Assembly (NCBI RefSeq): GCF_003399765.1
Contig: NZ_NFZV01000027.1
Coordinates: 1 to 58,335, forward strand
From: Alkalilimnicola ehrlichii
GTDB lineage: Bacteria; Pseudomonadota; Gammaproteobacteria; Nitrococcales; AK92
Length of the DNA: 58,335 nucleotides
Direction: 5' to 3'
The position numbers and the translations under genes were made by a program. The notes under the pieces were generated by a model. That model made no database searches. It had not been told where the DNA came from and was given only the letters and a program-made list of their open reading frames with translations. Positions 44,403 through 53,143 of this stretch are shown here, piece by piece; the stretch's first letter is position 1, and every line of letters begins with the position of its first letter.

Positions 44403-45170
44403 ATGGGGGTAGCTGGTATGGATGCCACGCTTGAGCTTCCGAGCGATCTAAAGGGCAGCGAGTTTCAGGGCCTGGTCATGCATATTACAAATTGCCTGCG
44501 TGACCGTGACGACCGGGCTGTGCGAGCTGCGTTGCGGTGGTTGCAAGAATTGACGGTTTGCGACGGCCTCATAGTGTGTCAGCTGAAGTTTGAGGCAGAG
44601 TCGCGGCTGCACCAAGTCATCAACGTAAGCTACAGCGCTCGCTGGGTTAACGAGTATTTAAAACAAGAGTTTCAGCGATTGGACCCCGTTCTTTTGTTCG
44701 CATCGCGCGGCGAAGGGGCGTATGGCTGGAGCGATGCGTTCGAGGCGGTAACGATACCGGGAGTGGATCGGTTTATCGAAGCGGCGAATGATTATGGGCT
44801 TAACGATGGATTTGCCTACTCCTACGTTGAGCCTGCCCACCATGAGGAAGAGAGAGTAACCACCGTATGCTCTTTAGCGATGTCGAACCGGAGCCTGCGT
44901 TGGGGGGCATACTATGCGCTGCATAGTCTGGTGCCTGCGCTTCACATTGCTGCAAAAGGGTTAATCGTTGCTTCGCCTAGTCCGCTGACGGTGCGCGAGA
45001 TGGAAGTGTTGAAGTGGGCGGCGGCCGGTAAAACGGTGTGGGATATCGGCATGCTGCTGAGCTTGTCCGAGTCGACCGTTAAATTCCATTTGTCAAACAT
45101 ATACCGGAAGTTGGATGTTACAAATAGGGCGCAAGCTGTAAGCAGAGCCCTTCAAGCCGGATTGATCTGA
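44403..45170 (+). CDS. LuxR-type quorum-sensing-like regulator (solo)
   Basis: A 255-residue protein. The N-terminal autoinducer-binding domain (residues ~30-170) keeps the usual positions: Trp and Tyr in ARWVNEYL, Asp-Pro in RLDPVLL, Trp in AYGWSDAF, and Gly in GLNDGFAY. The C-terminal HTH (~190-255) reads LTVREMEVLKWAAAGKTVWDIG, with SESTVKFHLSNIYRKL. It probably binds an acyl-homoserine lactone or similar signal. No LuxI synthase is in the window. A second ATG (44418) with GGGGG upstream could be the true start. It heads the region containing pheST and the small peptide. Confidence 0.85.
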   Translation: MGVAGMDATLELPSDLKGSEFQGLVMHITNCLRDRDDRAVRAALRWLQELTVCDGLIVCQLKFEAESRLHQVINVSYSARWVNEYLKQEFQRLDPVLLFASRGEGAYGWSDAFEAVTIPGVDRFIEAANDYGLNDGFAYSYVEPAHHEEERVTTVCSLAMSNRSLRWGAYYALHSLVPALHIAAKGLIVASPSPLTVREMEVLKWAAAGKTVWDIGMLLSLSESTVKFHLSNIYRKLDVTNRAQAVSRALQAGLI

Positions 45171-45431
45171 GCGATCCTTTAGAGTGGCCGTTCTTGACGC
45201 GCATGGAGCGACGACGCCCTACCGTTATCGCCGGGGCGTTTGCGTATCCGCGGCTTGTATTGTCTGCGTTCGTTAGAGGGCTGCTTGATAGATTCCCGCC
45301 GGACGGCTTAATGTTAGCTGCTATGACATATACCTACCTTCGAAGGGGAGTGAAGTCTTGTCACGGATGAGCAAATTGGATGGCGACGGGTTGGTTGTCG
45401 GTCTTTATAGCCTGATCTCGGGAGTGGCGAA

Positions 45432-46418
45432 ATGAAGACCGAAGCCGTAGAGGAAGTCCAACGCGCCGAAGATCTCGATGCGCTTCAGCAAGTACGAGTG
45501 AAGTACCTAGGCAAGAAAGGTCTTGTAACGCAACGCCTTAAAACGCTAGGTAGCCTTGATCCTGAGGAGCGAAAGATTCAGGGGCAGGCGATAAACGCGC
45601 TTAAACAAGAAATTGAAGATGCGATCAAGAAGCGCAGAGCCGAGCTTGAGGCGGCCGAACTAGAGGCGTCGCTGGCGCGAGATCGCGTTGACGTCACCCT
45701 GCCTGGTTATCGCCTTCCTACTGGGGGGCTGCATGTTTTGACGCAGGTCATTAACCGTCTCTTAGAGGTATTCCGTACCATGGGATACGAAGTGGTGACA
45801 GGCCCCGAGCTAGAGACGGACTATTATAACTTCACGGCGCTTAACTTCCCTGCCGAGCACCCGGCAAGAGACACCCAGGATACGTTTTGGACGACGGACG
45901 GGAGGCTGCTTCGTACCCATACGAGCCCTGTTCAGGTGCGGTATATGAAACATCGCAAGCCGCCTTTTAAGGTGGTCGCACCGGGAAGAGTATTCCGCAA
46001 CGAGGCGGTTGATGTTACCCATGAGGCGCAGTTTCATCAGCTAGAGGCGCTGGTCGTCGACACCCACATAACTATGGCCGATTTGCGCGGCGCCATTAGC
46101 ACAATGGCTACGGCGTTGTTCGGAGATGGCATTAAGACACGCTTGCAACCGTCGTACTTCCCATTCGTTGAGCCGGGGGCTGAGTTTGCGATTTGGTGGG
46201 AAAATCCACGCACGGGGAAGTCGGAGTGGCTTGAGCTTGGCGGTTGCGGAATGGTGCATCCGAACGTTTTTCGTGCGGTTGGCTATGAAGGGTTTACCGG
46301 GTTTGCCTTCGGCTTCGGGATCGAGCGCCTCGCACTGATCTCTTACGGGATTCCCGATATCCGTTACTTCCACCAGAACGACTTACGTTTTCTGCGGCAG
46401 CTGCGAGGTGGGTTGTGA
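45432..46418 (+). CDS. pheS: Phenylalanyl-tRNA synthetase alpha subunit
   Basis: A 328-residue class II synthetase subunit. The N-terminal coiled-coil tRNA-binding arm (~1-85, KKGLVTQRLKTLG) precedes motif 1 (EVFRTMGYEVVTGPELETDYYNF), motif 2 (VVAPGRVFRNEAVDVTHEAQFHQ, broken here by length into its core) and motif 3 (GFGIERLALI). The Ala of FAFGFGIER matches the position where Gly broadens Phe recognition in other species. Length and motifs indicate activity. The usual infC-rpmI-rplT neighbours and pheM leader are absent, so this is probably not the standard locus. It overlaps pheT by 4 bases. Confidence 0.9.
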   Translation: MKTEAVEEVQRAEDLDALQQVRVKYLGKKGLVTQRLKTLGSLDPEERKIQGQAINALKQEIEDAIKKRRAELEAAELEASLARDRVDVTLPGYRLPTGGLHVLTQVINRLLEVFRTMGYEVVTGPELETDYYNFTALNFPAEHPARDTQDTFWTTDGRLLRTHTSPVQVRYMKHRKPPFKVVAPGRVFRNEAVDVTHEAQFHQLEALVVDTHITMADLRGAISTMATALFGDGIKTRLQPSYFPFVEPGAEFAIWWENPRTGKSEWLELGGCGMVHPNVFRAVGYEGFTGFAFGFGIERLALISYGIPDIRYFHQNDLRFLRQLRGGL

Positions 46419-48760
46419 GAATTCCGTATAGCTGGTTAAGCGACATTGTGCCAGGCCTGCCATCGCCTCATAGCACTGCGGATTTGCTGAATAGTTTGGG
46501 TCTTAGCGTTGAGGGCATCGACGAGATTCCGGCAGCGCCCGCGTCTGTTGTCGTTGCCGAGGTTCAATCGTTTCGCCCGTTGGAGCAAAACCCGACGTTA
46601 TTTGAAGTCTGCGTGAGCGATGGCTCCCGTTCCCGATCCGTTGTCTGCGGGGCGCCGGGGCTCTACGTTAACATGCGGACCGCCCTTGCCTTGCCGGGCG
46701 CTGTATTGCCGGGAGGCGCCGAGGCAGTAAAGTCGCAGTCGATAGCTGGTTTACACAGTGAGGGAATGCTTTGTAGCCCTAAGGAGCTTGGTCTTTACGA
46801 CTACTCGGGGGGCTTGGTTGAGTTCTCGGACGATGCGAAGGCCGGAGCGCTCCTTGCCGAGCTTTGGCCGGCTGAGACGGTGCTTGAATTAGAACTCACG
46901 CCAAACCGCACCGATGCTTTTAGTCTCCTTGGTGTGGCGCGCGATCTTGCGGCAAAGCTGGATGTAGCCATTAAGCATCCAGCGCAGGGTGTCGATCCTG
47001 GGGTGGCGTGCGAAGAGGCGACCGAGGCTCTAAGTATCGACGTAGAGGATGCCGTCGAGTGCCCCCGATTTACGGCGAGGATTATCGACCACGTTCGTAT
47101 TAAGCCAAGCCCGCTCTGGATCCAACGGCGGCTGGCTGCTCTTGGGCTAACGCCTCGCAACAATATCGTTGATGCGACCAACCTGGTGACCTTCGAGCTT
47201 GGCCAGCCCTCGCATGCTTACGACAGGGAGCGGATTGGCGCGAAGTTGTCCGTACGGCGCGCACATGCCGAGGAGAAGTTTGCTGCGATTGGGGGGCAGG
47301 AGCTTCAACTTGCTCCGGAGGATTTGGTCGTCGCAGCGCGCGATGATTCTGGAGCCGACACACCGGTTGCGTTGGCTGGTGTTATCGGCGGCGCCGAGTC
47401 TAGTGTTAGCCCGTCCACTCAGCAGCTTGTTTTGGAGGTGGCGCACTTCGACCCGGTGACGATCAGAAAAGCCGCGAAGCGTCATAAGCTGATCACCGAT
47501 GCGCATTATCGGTTCGAACGCGGTACCGATCCGAATTTGCCGCCGATCGCGTCGGCTCGTTTGGCCCATTTGATTGAACAGGTAAGCGGAGGGAAGGCTC
47601 GCTCAGAGTACTACGATGTTGGCGTTGCTCGGCAGCGGTCCGAAATACGCTTCAGACCGGAGCGGGTGCCCTTTCTCACTGCGTTGGCCGTCGAATCGGA
47701 CGTTCAGAAGAAATACCTAGAGCGGTTGGGGTGTGTGGTTCGCACCACATCTGACGGGCACTGGAGCGTCCGTCCGCCGAGCTGGCGCTTTGACCTAGCG
47801 CTAGAAGAAGATTTGGTGGAGGAGGTAGCCCGGCTATACGGGTACGAGAACATCCCGGAGACCTTCCCGACCATTCCTTTCGTTCCCGACCTCGCCGATG
47901 TGACTTACGGAAACCTTCGAATGCGGCTTGCGTCGATGGGGTTCCAGGAGATCATGAACTACGTTTTCGTCAGTGCGCATGAGTTGGAGCAAGCGGGGGC
48001 GCAACCGCACAAAGTGGTGCTTGAGAGTCCGCTAAGTGCTGAACGGAATGTTTTGCGAACGTCGCTCCGCCCCGGACTTCTAGCCGCTGCCCGTACCAAC
48101 CGAGAATGGCCTGCGGTGGCATTTTTCGAGATTGGGCGTGTGTTTACCGAACAGGAAACCGAGAGATTAGGGCTTTTGCTGCGTGGCGAATGGGGGACGC
48201 AAGGGGCGTTTGAGGGGCGCCGCAGCGATTTCTTTGTTCTCAAGGGGATTCTAGAGCAATTGGCCGATCTCGCTAAGGTTGCTTTGGTCATACAGCCCGA
48301 GGTTATACCTGGATTGCATCCGGGGGTAGCAGGTGCCGTGATATGGAATGGAGAGCGGGTAGGCATTGCCGGTCGAGTACACCCGGAGATTGAGAAGGCT
48401 TACGGTATTAGCGAAACGTTTATGGCAGAGCTTGATTTGCCGTTGCTTGGGCGGCCAGAGACATTTGCCGAGTACAGCCGACAACCTTCGGCAGAGCGGG
48501 ACTTATCGATCCTTGCTGCTGGTGCCGAACCTTATGATCGGCTTGAAGCGGTGATTAGGAAAGCTGCGGGGCCGTATTTGCTTGATGTCGCGCCATTCGA
48601 CGTATACCAGGGGAAGGGCATTCCCACTCAGTATAAGAGTGTCGGTATTCGAATGCGTTTTCGGCACCCAACCCGGGCGTTACGCGACGAAGAGGTCGAC
48701 CGCTCGCTCGCCGATGTTATTGCCGCCCTGCAGGAGGCCGGATACGCCATCCGCACGTAG
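46415..48760 (+). CDS. pheT: Phenylalanyl-tRNA synthetase beta subunit, Thermus/Deinococcus-like
   Basis: A 781-residue subunit with the expected order: OB-fold tRNA-binding domain (~40-150), B3/B4 editing region (~200-370), B5, catalytic-like core and C-terminal FDX-ACB domain (~690-781). Segments such as GMLCSPKELGLYDYSGGLVEF and FRHPTRALRDEEVD look, from memory, much more like Thermus/Deinococcus PheT than like Escherichia coli PheT. That suggests horizontal origin and a second copy. The GTG start overlaps the pheS stop (GTGA). A resistant PheRS duplicate is one explanation, and a xenologous replacement of the housekeeping gene is another. Confidence 0.88.
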   Translation: MRIPYSWLSDIVPGLPSPHSTADLLNSLGLSVEGIDEIPAAPASVVVAEVQSFRPLEQNPTLFEVCVSDGSRSRSVVCGAPGLYVNMRTALALPGAVLPGGAEAVKSQSIAGLHSEGMLCSPKELGLYDYSGGLVEFSDDAKAGALLAELWPAETVLELELTPNRTDAFSLLGVARDLAAKLDVAIKHPAQGVDPGVACEEATEALSIDVEDAVECPRFTARIIDHVRIKPSPLWIQRRLAALGLTPRNNIVDATNLVTFELGQPSHAYDRERIGAKLSVRRAHAEEKFAAIGGQELQLAPEDLVVAARDDSGADTPVALAGVIGGAESSVSPSTQQLVLEVAHFDPVTIRKAAKRHKLITDAHYRFERGTDPNLPPIASARLAHLIEQVSGGKARSEYYDVGVARQRSEIRFRPERVPFLTALAVESDVQKKYLERLGCVVRTTSDGHWSVRPPSWRFDLALEEDLVEEVARLYGYENIPETFPTIPFVPDLADVTYGNLRMRLASMGFQEIMNYVFVSAHELEQAGAQPHKVVLESPLSAERNVLRTSLRPGLLAAARTNREWPAVAFFEIGRVFTEQETERLGLLLRGEWGTQGAFEGRRSDFFVLKGILEQLADLAKVALVIQPEVIPGLHPGVAGAVIWNGERVGIAGRVHPEIEKAYGISETFMAELDLPLLGRPETFAEYSRQPSAERDLSILAAGAEPYDRLEAVIRKAAGPYLLDVAPFDVYQGKGIPTQYKSVGIRMRFRHPTRALRDEEVDRSLADVIAALQEAGYAIRT

Positions 48761-48891
48761 CGGGGAACGCCAGGGGCGGCGGAATTCGGCTTACGGCTAT
48801 TTCCGCCGCTGCGGCGCCTTGTGCCCGCTCTCTGAACCGGCAAATCTGAACGTGAAGGCGTATTAGCCGTTCGCTAGGAAGAGTAACGGAG

Positions 48892-49707
48892 ATGATTCAA
48901 GGCGCTGCTGTAGCTTGGGAAATTGAGAAAAGGCTCTCGGATACCGAGCAAGAAATAGCGGATCAGGCATTGGTAGCAGCCTTGGCCGCCCAGGCAGCTT
49001 GGCAGGAGCAGCCGGTCGCTATACGCAACAACGATATCGGCTTATTTATAGCCGGCGCTACCGATTATCCCGTACCGGTCAGAAATGTGGCTGTTCGTCG
49101 CATACCCGATGTGAATGCCCACCTTTTTCTTGATTATGCAGACGGCTTCTTTGGTTCTAAAAAACGGTCGTTCACCGTGCTATGCCGCGATGACGAGAGT
49201 GATCTTCGCGCTGCCTTGGTCGAAAGAAAGGCGCATTTACTTGGTGCTGGCCCTAGGATGGTATGCCGGCAACCTGTTTCGGTGCCGAGTCCGCCAGAGC
49301 TGCGCCTCCAATCCATTACATCGGCCGCGGAGGTTAAAGACCTTGTTGCCGTTGTCGCCGATGCATTTGGTTACCCGGACGGTGAGGCTCAGGCCTGTTT
49401 TGCTAGCGTAGATACCTTTCCAGAGACCGTGCATGGCTGCCTGGGATACATGAAAGGGGCGCCGATGGCGTCTGCCATATCGTTACGCTCAGAAACGAGT
49501 GCGACGCTCGACTGGGTCGCGACTAAACCGGCAGCCAGGCGGAAAGGCTATGCTTATGCGTGTGTGAGTCTGCTTGCTGAGGATATTTTCCGTCGGGGTA
49601 TCCCCCTTTTGTTTCTGACATCGACCGCGGGGGCGGCAAACTTGTATCGCCGTGCAGGTTTCAGAGTTTTCGGCTGCTTGCAGGTTTTTCTCATAGCTTC
49701 AAGGTGA
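48892..49707 (+). CDS. GNAT-family acetyltransferase next to pheST
   Basis: A 271-residue protein whose C-terminal ~130 residues form a GNAT fold (TLDWVATKPAARRKGYAYACV as the CoA loop; TSTAGAANLYRRAGFRVFG). The N half is unassigned and may hold a substrate domain. It is not a LuxI-type synthase, which has a different motif order. It follows pheT by 131 bases on the same strand. GNATs next to aminoacyl-tRNA-synthetase-targeting compounds can give self-immunity (MccE in microcin C). This comparison is inference only. Confidence 0.75.
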   Translation: MIQGAAVAWEIEKRLSDTEQEIADQALVAALAAQAAWQEQPVAIRNNDIGLFIAGATDYPVPVRNVAVRRIPDVNAHLFLDYADGFFGSKKRSFTVLCRDDESDLRAALVERKAHLLGAGPRMVCRQPVSVPSPPELRLQSITSAAEVKDLVAVVADAFGYPDGEAQACFASVDTFPETVHGCLGYMKGAPMASAISLRSETSATLDWVATKPAARRKGYAYACVSLLAEDIFRRGIPLLFLTSTAGAANLYRRAGFRVFGCLQVFLIASR

Positions 49708-49711
49708 GAGG

Positions 49712-49731
49712 AGGGCGGTCTGCACCGCCCT
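49712..49731. terminator. Bidirectional terminator between convergent genes
   Basis: AGGGCGGT-CTGC-ACCGCCCT is a perfect 8-bp stem with a 4-base loop followed by TTCCGCTTT, between the GNAT stop (49707) and the M29-like stop (49743). Confidence 0.7.
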
Positions 49732-49742
49732 TTCCGCTTTGG

Positions 49743-50690
49743 CTAAGCCGTCTGCGCTGCCTGATGAATGTTGGGTCGAACGGCAACCCCGGCACATAGA
49801 AAATCGACATGATAGCCGGCCGAACCGTCGCCGATGGCGACGTGTATACCCTCAACCCCCTCGTTCAACTGTGAGTTGATCGTATAGTCGACCGCATGGA
49901 CTATGTTTGAATTGACAGCAACGGCAAATTCCGTGAGTTGCACGCCTCTGGCGCCGGCAAGGGCTGTAAGCAGATCGCCCCGCTCGGTGCCGTTTACTTT
50001 AAACGAACGAATACGACTCTTCTCGACATCGAGCGTTGCGCTTTGCGCCAGCGCCACCTCTTGGATAAGCCGTTTAACGTCCTGCGGGGCGTCCTCGTAT
50101 GGGGTCGAGCCGTCGGGGCGCATTGCTGCCAGGATGCCATCGACCGATAACGTTCCCGAAAGCTGGAACGGGAGGGGGTGCTCAGGGTTTACGTGGGAGT
50201 AGTGCACTTCAAAGAATTCTGCGACCGAGAGGACGAAAGCATCTTTGAAACACGCGCTCTTTAGCCCGTTCGGTGGCTCCGACGGTTCTAGATGAACAAC
50301 GCCGTTTGAGCCCTTTCCTTCGAAGGTGATCGTTTCTGCGGCATTGAGCATCTGCATGACTTCCTGTTGTCGATCGATTGCTCCAACGAAGTCGCTTTGC
50401 ATTATAAGCCGCAGGGTGTATATCGCAGCCGATAGCGAATGATCGAAAACGTGGCTAGCGCAGAATACAACTCGAATGCCATTCTGCTTGGAGGCCAGTT
50501 GGGAGACTTTCTGCCCGGCCTCTTCAGAGAATGCAAGAATGACGGAGTTCTCGGGTAGATGATCGACGGTGTTGAGGTTTTGTACAGCGAGGCCCTGAGA
50601 GGCCGCAAAGTTCAAAAAGCGATTGTCGTCGGCAAGGATAGCAAAATCATCGCTCCCGAATAGACGTGTCAGGTGTCCCAGAGCGCTCAT
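49743..50690 (-). CDS. M29 aminopeptidase-like protein of unknown role
   Basis: A 315-residue protein that seems related to the aminopeptidase T (M29) fold. The pattern ETITFEGKGSNGVVHLEPSE, then a LSGTLSVDG strand, then EFAVAVNSNIVHAV and IHVAIGDGSAGYHVDFLCAG, follows the M29 order of GTN and HxxLG-type strands. Several metal-ligand positions are not obvious, so it may be catalytically altered. It lies 59 bases after a 30-residue peptide gene, with a hairpin between them. A processing enzyme for the peptide is a reasonable guess, but unproven. Confidence 0.55.
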   Translation of the reverse strand: MSALGHLTRLFGSDDFAILADDNRFLNFAASQGLAVQNLNTVDHLPENSVILAFSEEAGQKVSQLASKQNGIRVVFCASHVFDHSLSAAIYTLRLIMQSDFVGAIDRQQEVMQMLNAAETITFEGKGSNGVVHLEPSEPPNGLKSACFKDAFVLSVAEFFEVHYSHVNPEHPLPFQLSGTLSVDGILAAMRPDGSTPYEDAPQDVKRLIQEVALAQSATLDVEKSRIRSFKVNGTERGDLLTALAGARGVQLTEFAVAVNSNIVHAVDYTINSQLNEGVEGIHVAIGDGSAGYHVDFLCAGVAVRPNIHQAAQTA

Positions 50691-50719
50691 AGTGAATCCC
50701 CCTGGTCTTATCGCTATGG

Positions 50720-50742
50720 AAGGAGGGGCGGAACCCCTCCTT
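50720..50742. terminator. Hairpin between peptide gene and M29-like gene
   Basis: AAGGAGGGG (50720-50728) and CCCCTCCTT (50734-50742) form a perfect 9-bp stem with a 5-base loop. On the minus strand it follows the peptide stop and an A-run, and the downstream side lacks a long U-run. A leaky terminator that gives more peptide than enzyme mRNA is the usual meaning of this layout. On plus it would be a good terminator with TTTTT after it. Confidence 0.6.
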
Positions 50743-50749
50743 TTTGGGT

Positions 50750-50842
50750 TTATTTGCGTTGTGTAACCGCCGCAGGGTTGCTAATCGGCGGCCAGCTAAA
50801 GCCACGGTTCGTTTCCTTTTCGATATGCGTTTGCTGGGACAT
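50750..50842 (-). CDS. 30-residue peptide gene, candidate precursor
   Basis: An ATG-to-TAA frame of 30 residues with GGGAG 8 bases upstream on its strand. The peptide begins MSQQTHIEKETN, then RGFSWPPISNP, and ends AVTQRK. It is hydrophilic at both ends with a central aromatic/proline patch, and has no Cys and no signal peptide. A strong hairpin separates it from the M29-like gene, as between precursor and enzyme genes in many ribosomal peptide clusters. No known peptide-modifying enzyme (YcaO, ThiF, lanthionine synthase, radical SAM) is in the window, so its nature stays open. Confidence 0.5.
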   Translation of the reverse strand: MSQQTHIEKETNRGFSWPPISNPAAVTQRK

Positions 50843-50953
50843 AGAAATACTCCCTTCTCTATTTGCAAGACATAATTTGTGCCGATAGCCAGTGGAGTAT
50901 GAGTCGCTATAACCACGCTCTTTTCCCTATCGGCATTATTTACCCTAGCGTGC

Positions 50954-50978
50954 CAGCCAGGTGTGTGATAGCTGGCTG
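50954..50978. promoter_or_regulatory. Dyad upstream of the peptide gene
   Basis: CAGCCAG (50954-50960) and CTGGCTG (50972-50978) are perfect 7-base arms with an 11-base spacer, ~112 bases upstream of the peptide start. It may bind a regulator such as the nearby LuxR protein, although it does not match the CTG-N10-CAG lux-box pattern. Confidence 0.4.
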
Positions 50979-51197
50979 AAAGACTAGGTTCAGCGTTTGC
51001 ATAGACCAACGGCCACCGTCTTCCGCACCCCTATGGCGACGACGTTTTCGCTAATGGTAATGCCCTTTGGAGAGGCGATTGAGGAAGGCGAGCAACCGCC
51101 CCACTTTTATTTGCCGGCGGTGAGCACTACTGCATTGCCACCTGGTGGGGAACCGTAGCATCGTAGCTGGTAACTCCCGTGTAAGGAGATCGTTTCA

Positions 51198-51512
51198 GTG
51201 CGTGTTGTTATTTCAGAGGCTGCATGGCGACTGGCAAGGACGCTGCATAGCAACCCGCAGGCCGTGGCGGGTGGTCCGGCGGTGCTGGATCAGTCAATGC
51301 TGTTGGCGGTGTTTGGTGGCGACGAGGAGTTGCTTAGCGCGGCCTTCGACGAGTTACTGATCGTACCGCTTCAGCTTGGAGAAGAAGGCGAGGGTTGGTC
51401 GGAGGTCCGAGTGCTTGCGGCAATGCGCTTTGAACCGCGCGAAGATGACGTGTGGGTGCACTATCAGTTCGATCGACACTTTCTTAAGCTGCTGGCGCTC
51501 GCCGGCGGCTGA
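51198..51512 (+). CDS. Hypothetical small protein, 104 residues
   Basis: I do not recognise this acidic helical protein (SEAAWRLARTLHSNPQAV, LLAVFGGDEELLSAAFDELL). The GTG start at 51198 is chosen because AAGGAG lies 9 bases upstream. It is divergent from the peptide gene, so the 50843-51197 region may carry both promoters. Confidence 0.5.
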   Translation: MRVVISEAAWRLARTLHSNPQAVAGGPAVLDQSMLLAVFGGDEELLSAAFDELLIVPLQLGEEGEGWSEVRVLAAMRFEPREDDVWVHYQFDRHFLKLLALAGG

Positions 51513-51843
51513 GGATGTTGGCTTGCGCGCAAGCCGAAGTGTTTTAGCTTGCCGAAGCAGTATGCGATATCGCTCGCGGTCGCGCTCTGTTAAGGAAACG
51601 ATTGTATTTTATGGGGAATGTTGCGTGCTCGTAGAGCTGCCCGTTTTTGGCTTTTATCCCTCTTTTTTGTGGTTTTGAAGTGTTAGATTATTAATATATT
51701 GCGCTGCTTTTTAGCTTCTGTAGATACTGAAAGCATTGTGCTTTTAAAGTTGACAAAGATGGTTTTATAAGCTGTTATTGAAGAGCGCGACAGGCGAGTA
51801 TCGTATCTAACCTCTGGCCCGTCATAGCAAATGTTTCGAAAAA
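51513..51843. other. AT-rich intergenic region
   Basis: 331 bases, the most AT-rich part of the window (51640-51780), with T-runs and ATTATTAATATATTG near 51688. No gene recognised. It probably holds the hemerythrin-like gene's promoter and may be horizontally acquired or regulatory. Confidence 0.4.
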
Positions 51844-52455
51844 ATGAAAAATAAATGGGGGACAAGGACAGTGTTCCGCAGGATCTTGAATTTCTTTACG
51901 CGCGCTCGCCGCGTCGACCAGCAAGACACGCAGCCAGCTAAAAGCGCTTCAAGCGCCTCGTCTAATATCCACAGTAACTACGGCTACGATCCCCATCTCG
52001 TTCCGAAGCTGAGGGAGGATCATGCCCAGCTAGTGAGGCTATTTACCGAACTAGGCTCTCAGCTTGAGCACGGCCAAGACCCTACCCGGCTTGTGCGAGA
52101 GGAAATACAGCCAATATTTGCCGGGCACTTATTGCTTGAGCGCTATTTTTACGATTCGCTTGAAGATGTAGCGGATGACTTGGTTACCGACGATCCCGAG
52201 GTCTGGCGAAACTTTCGCGATAGCATGAAGGCGATCGCGCGAGCGGTAAATCGCTATCTTGCCGAGGTGACGGTCGGACGCCTGAGGGGGCAGGAGGCGC
52301 TTGATAAGCACGAGCAAATCATGGCCGCGTTGGGTAAGCGGATTTCCGATGAAGAAGAGCGCTTATACCTCATTTACGAACGCGTGCTCGGCGGCAGAGC
52401 AGCGGTGACGGCGCCGCGCGAGGTTCGTGCGCGAGCACTCAGAGTCGTGTCTTGA
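51844..52455 (+). CDS. Hemerythrin-like protein
   Basis: A ~194-203 residue four-helix protein. The iron-ligand pattern is partly visible: LREDHAQLVRLFTEL, FAGHLLLERYFYDSL and EEERLYLIYERVL. This fits hemerythrin-like proteins that bind O2 or NO or sense redox state. An N-terminal basic, Ser-rich segment is an unusual extension. The GTG at 51871 behind AAGGACA is an alternative start that trims 9 residues. A truncated haemoglobin follows 132 bases later, suggesting a shared O2/NO response. Confidence 0.7.
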   Translation: MKNKWGTRTVFRRILNFFTRARRVDQQDTQPAKSASSASSNIHSNYGYDPHLVPKLREDHAQLVRLFTELGSQLEHGQDPTRLVREEIQPIFAGHLLLERYFYDSLEDVADDLVTDDPEVWRNFRDSMKAIARAVNRYLAEVTVGRLRGQEALDKHEQIMAALGKRISDEEERLYLIYERVLGGRAAVTAPREVRARALRVVS

Positions 52456-52586
52456 TGTGTTGCCGAACCCACTGGGTTTTCTTCCCTTTCCGCGGCCTGT
52501 GACGGCAGCGGCGGGACGCCGCCGCCCGTTGTAAGGACCGCAGCTTATGCAAAAAAACATTACAACAACATGGAAGGAGGTTGACT

Positions 52587-52975
52587 GTGACAGTAGCAAC
52601 CGATACTAAGGAAGCGTCCCTATATGATCAGCTTGGCGGTGCAGCGGCCGTCGACGCCACGGTGGAGAACTTCTATCGGCGGGTGTTGGGCGATCCTTTG
52701 CTGTCGCCGTTTTTGCCGATACCGATATGGAGCGTCAGATTCGGAAACAAAAGACGTTTTTGACGATGGCCTTCGGCGGTCCGGCGAACTATAGCGGCGA
52801 GGGTTTGCGCAGCGCGCACTCCCGAGCACGCGAGCAAGGCATGGGCGAGAAGCATTTCGATGCGGTGGTCGGGCATCTACGCGAGACCTTGCAGGAGCTT
52901 GAAGTCGCCTCGGGCTTGATAGGGCGCGTGGAGGCTATTTGCGATAGTGTCCGCGCCGACGTATTAGGTCGCTAA
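52587..52975 (+). CDS. Truncated haemoglobin, group I, one frameshift
   Basis: Frames joined at five T's (52710-52714, one base missing; restored LLSPFFADTDMERQIRKQKTFL) give a 129-residue globin. It starts SLYDQLGGAAAVDATVENFY, with the proximal His in EKHFDAVVGHLRETL. Group I globins bind O2 and detoxify NO. The GTG at 52587 follows AAGGAGG by 6 bases, the best start. It lies next to the hemerythrin-like gene. Confidence 0.87.
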
Positions 52976-52989
52976 TCGTGTAGAATCAC

Positions 52990-53021
52990 CGAGGCGCTGG
53001 GGTACATTCTTCAGCGCCTCG
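52990..53021 (+). terminator. Probable terminator after the globin gene
   Basis: CGAGGCGCTG (52990-52999) and CAGCGCCTCG (53012-53021) form a perfect 10-bp stem with a 12-base loop, 15 bases past the globin stop. There is no T-run, so it may be a weak intrinsic or Rho-linked terminator. Confidence 0.5.
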
Positions 53022-53143
53022 ATAAGAGCACCCGTAGTATCCGACTGTCGATGTTTGCTTGAGGCCGTGTAAGGTCGGCCGGTTAGTCAGACTTGGACTT
53101 TCATGTCGTTACGAACAAAGCAAAGACACGAGAAGATCTTTAA

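Noticed and set aside
46415-48760. PheT as an ordinary housekeeping gammaproteobacterial subunit
   Set aside because: The usual neighbours and pheM leader are missing and several segments resemble Thermus/Deinococcus PheT; kept as a possible second or transferred copy, pending a genome-wide check.
48892-49707. Possible LuxI-type autoinducer synthase next to the LuxR gene
   Set aside because: The C-terminal CoA loop and fold are ordinary GNAT; the Arg/Phe/Trp and Asp pattern of LuxI is absent.
50954-50978. Lux box upstream of the peptide gene
   Set aside because: The dyad has CAG..CTG order and an 11-base spacer; the CTG-N10-CAG lux pattern is not there.
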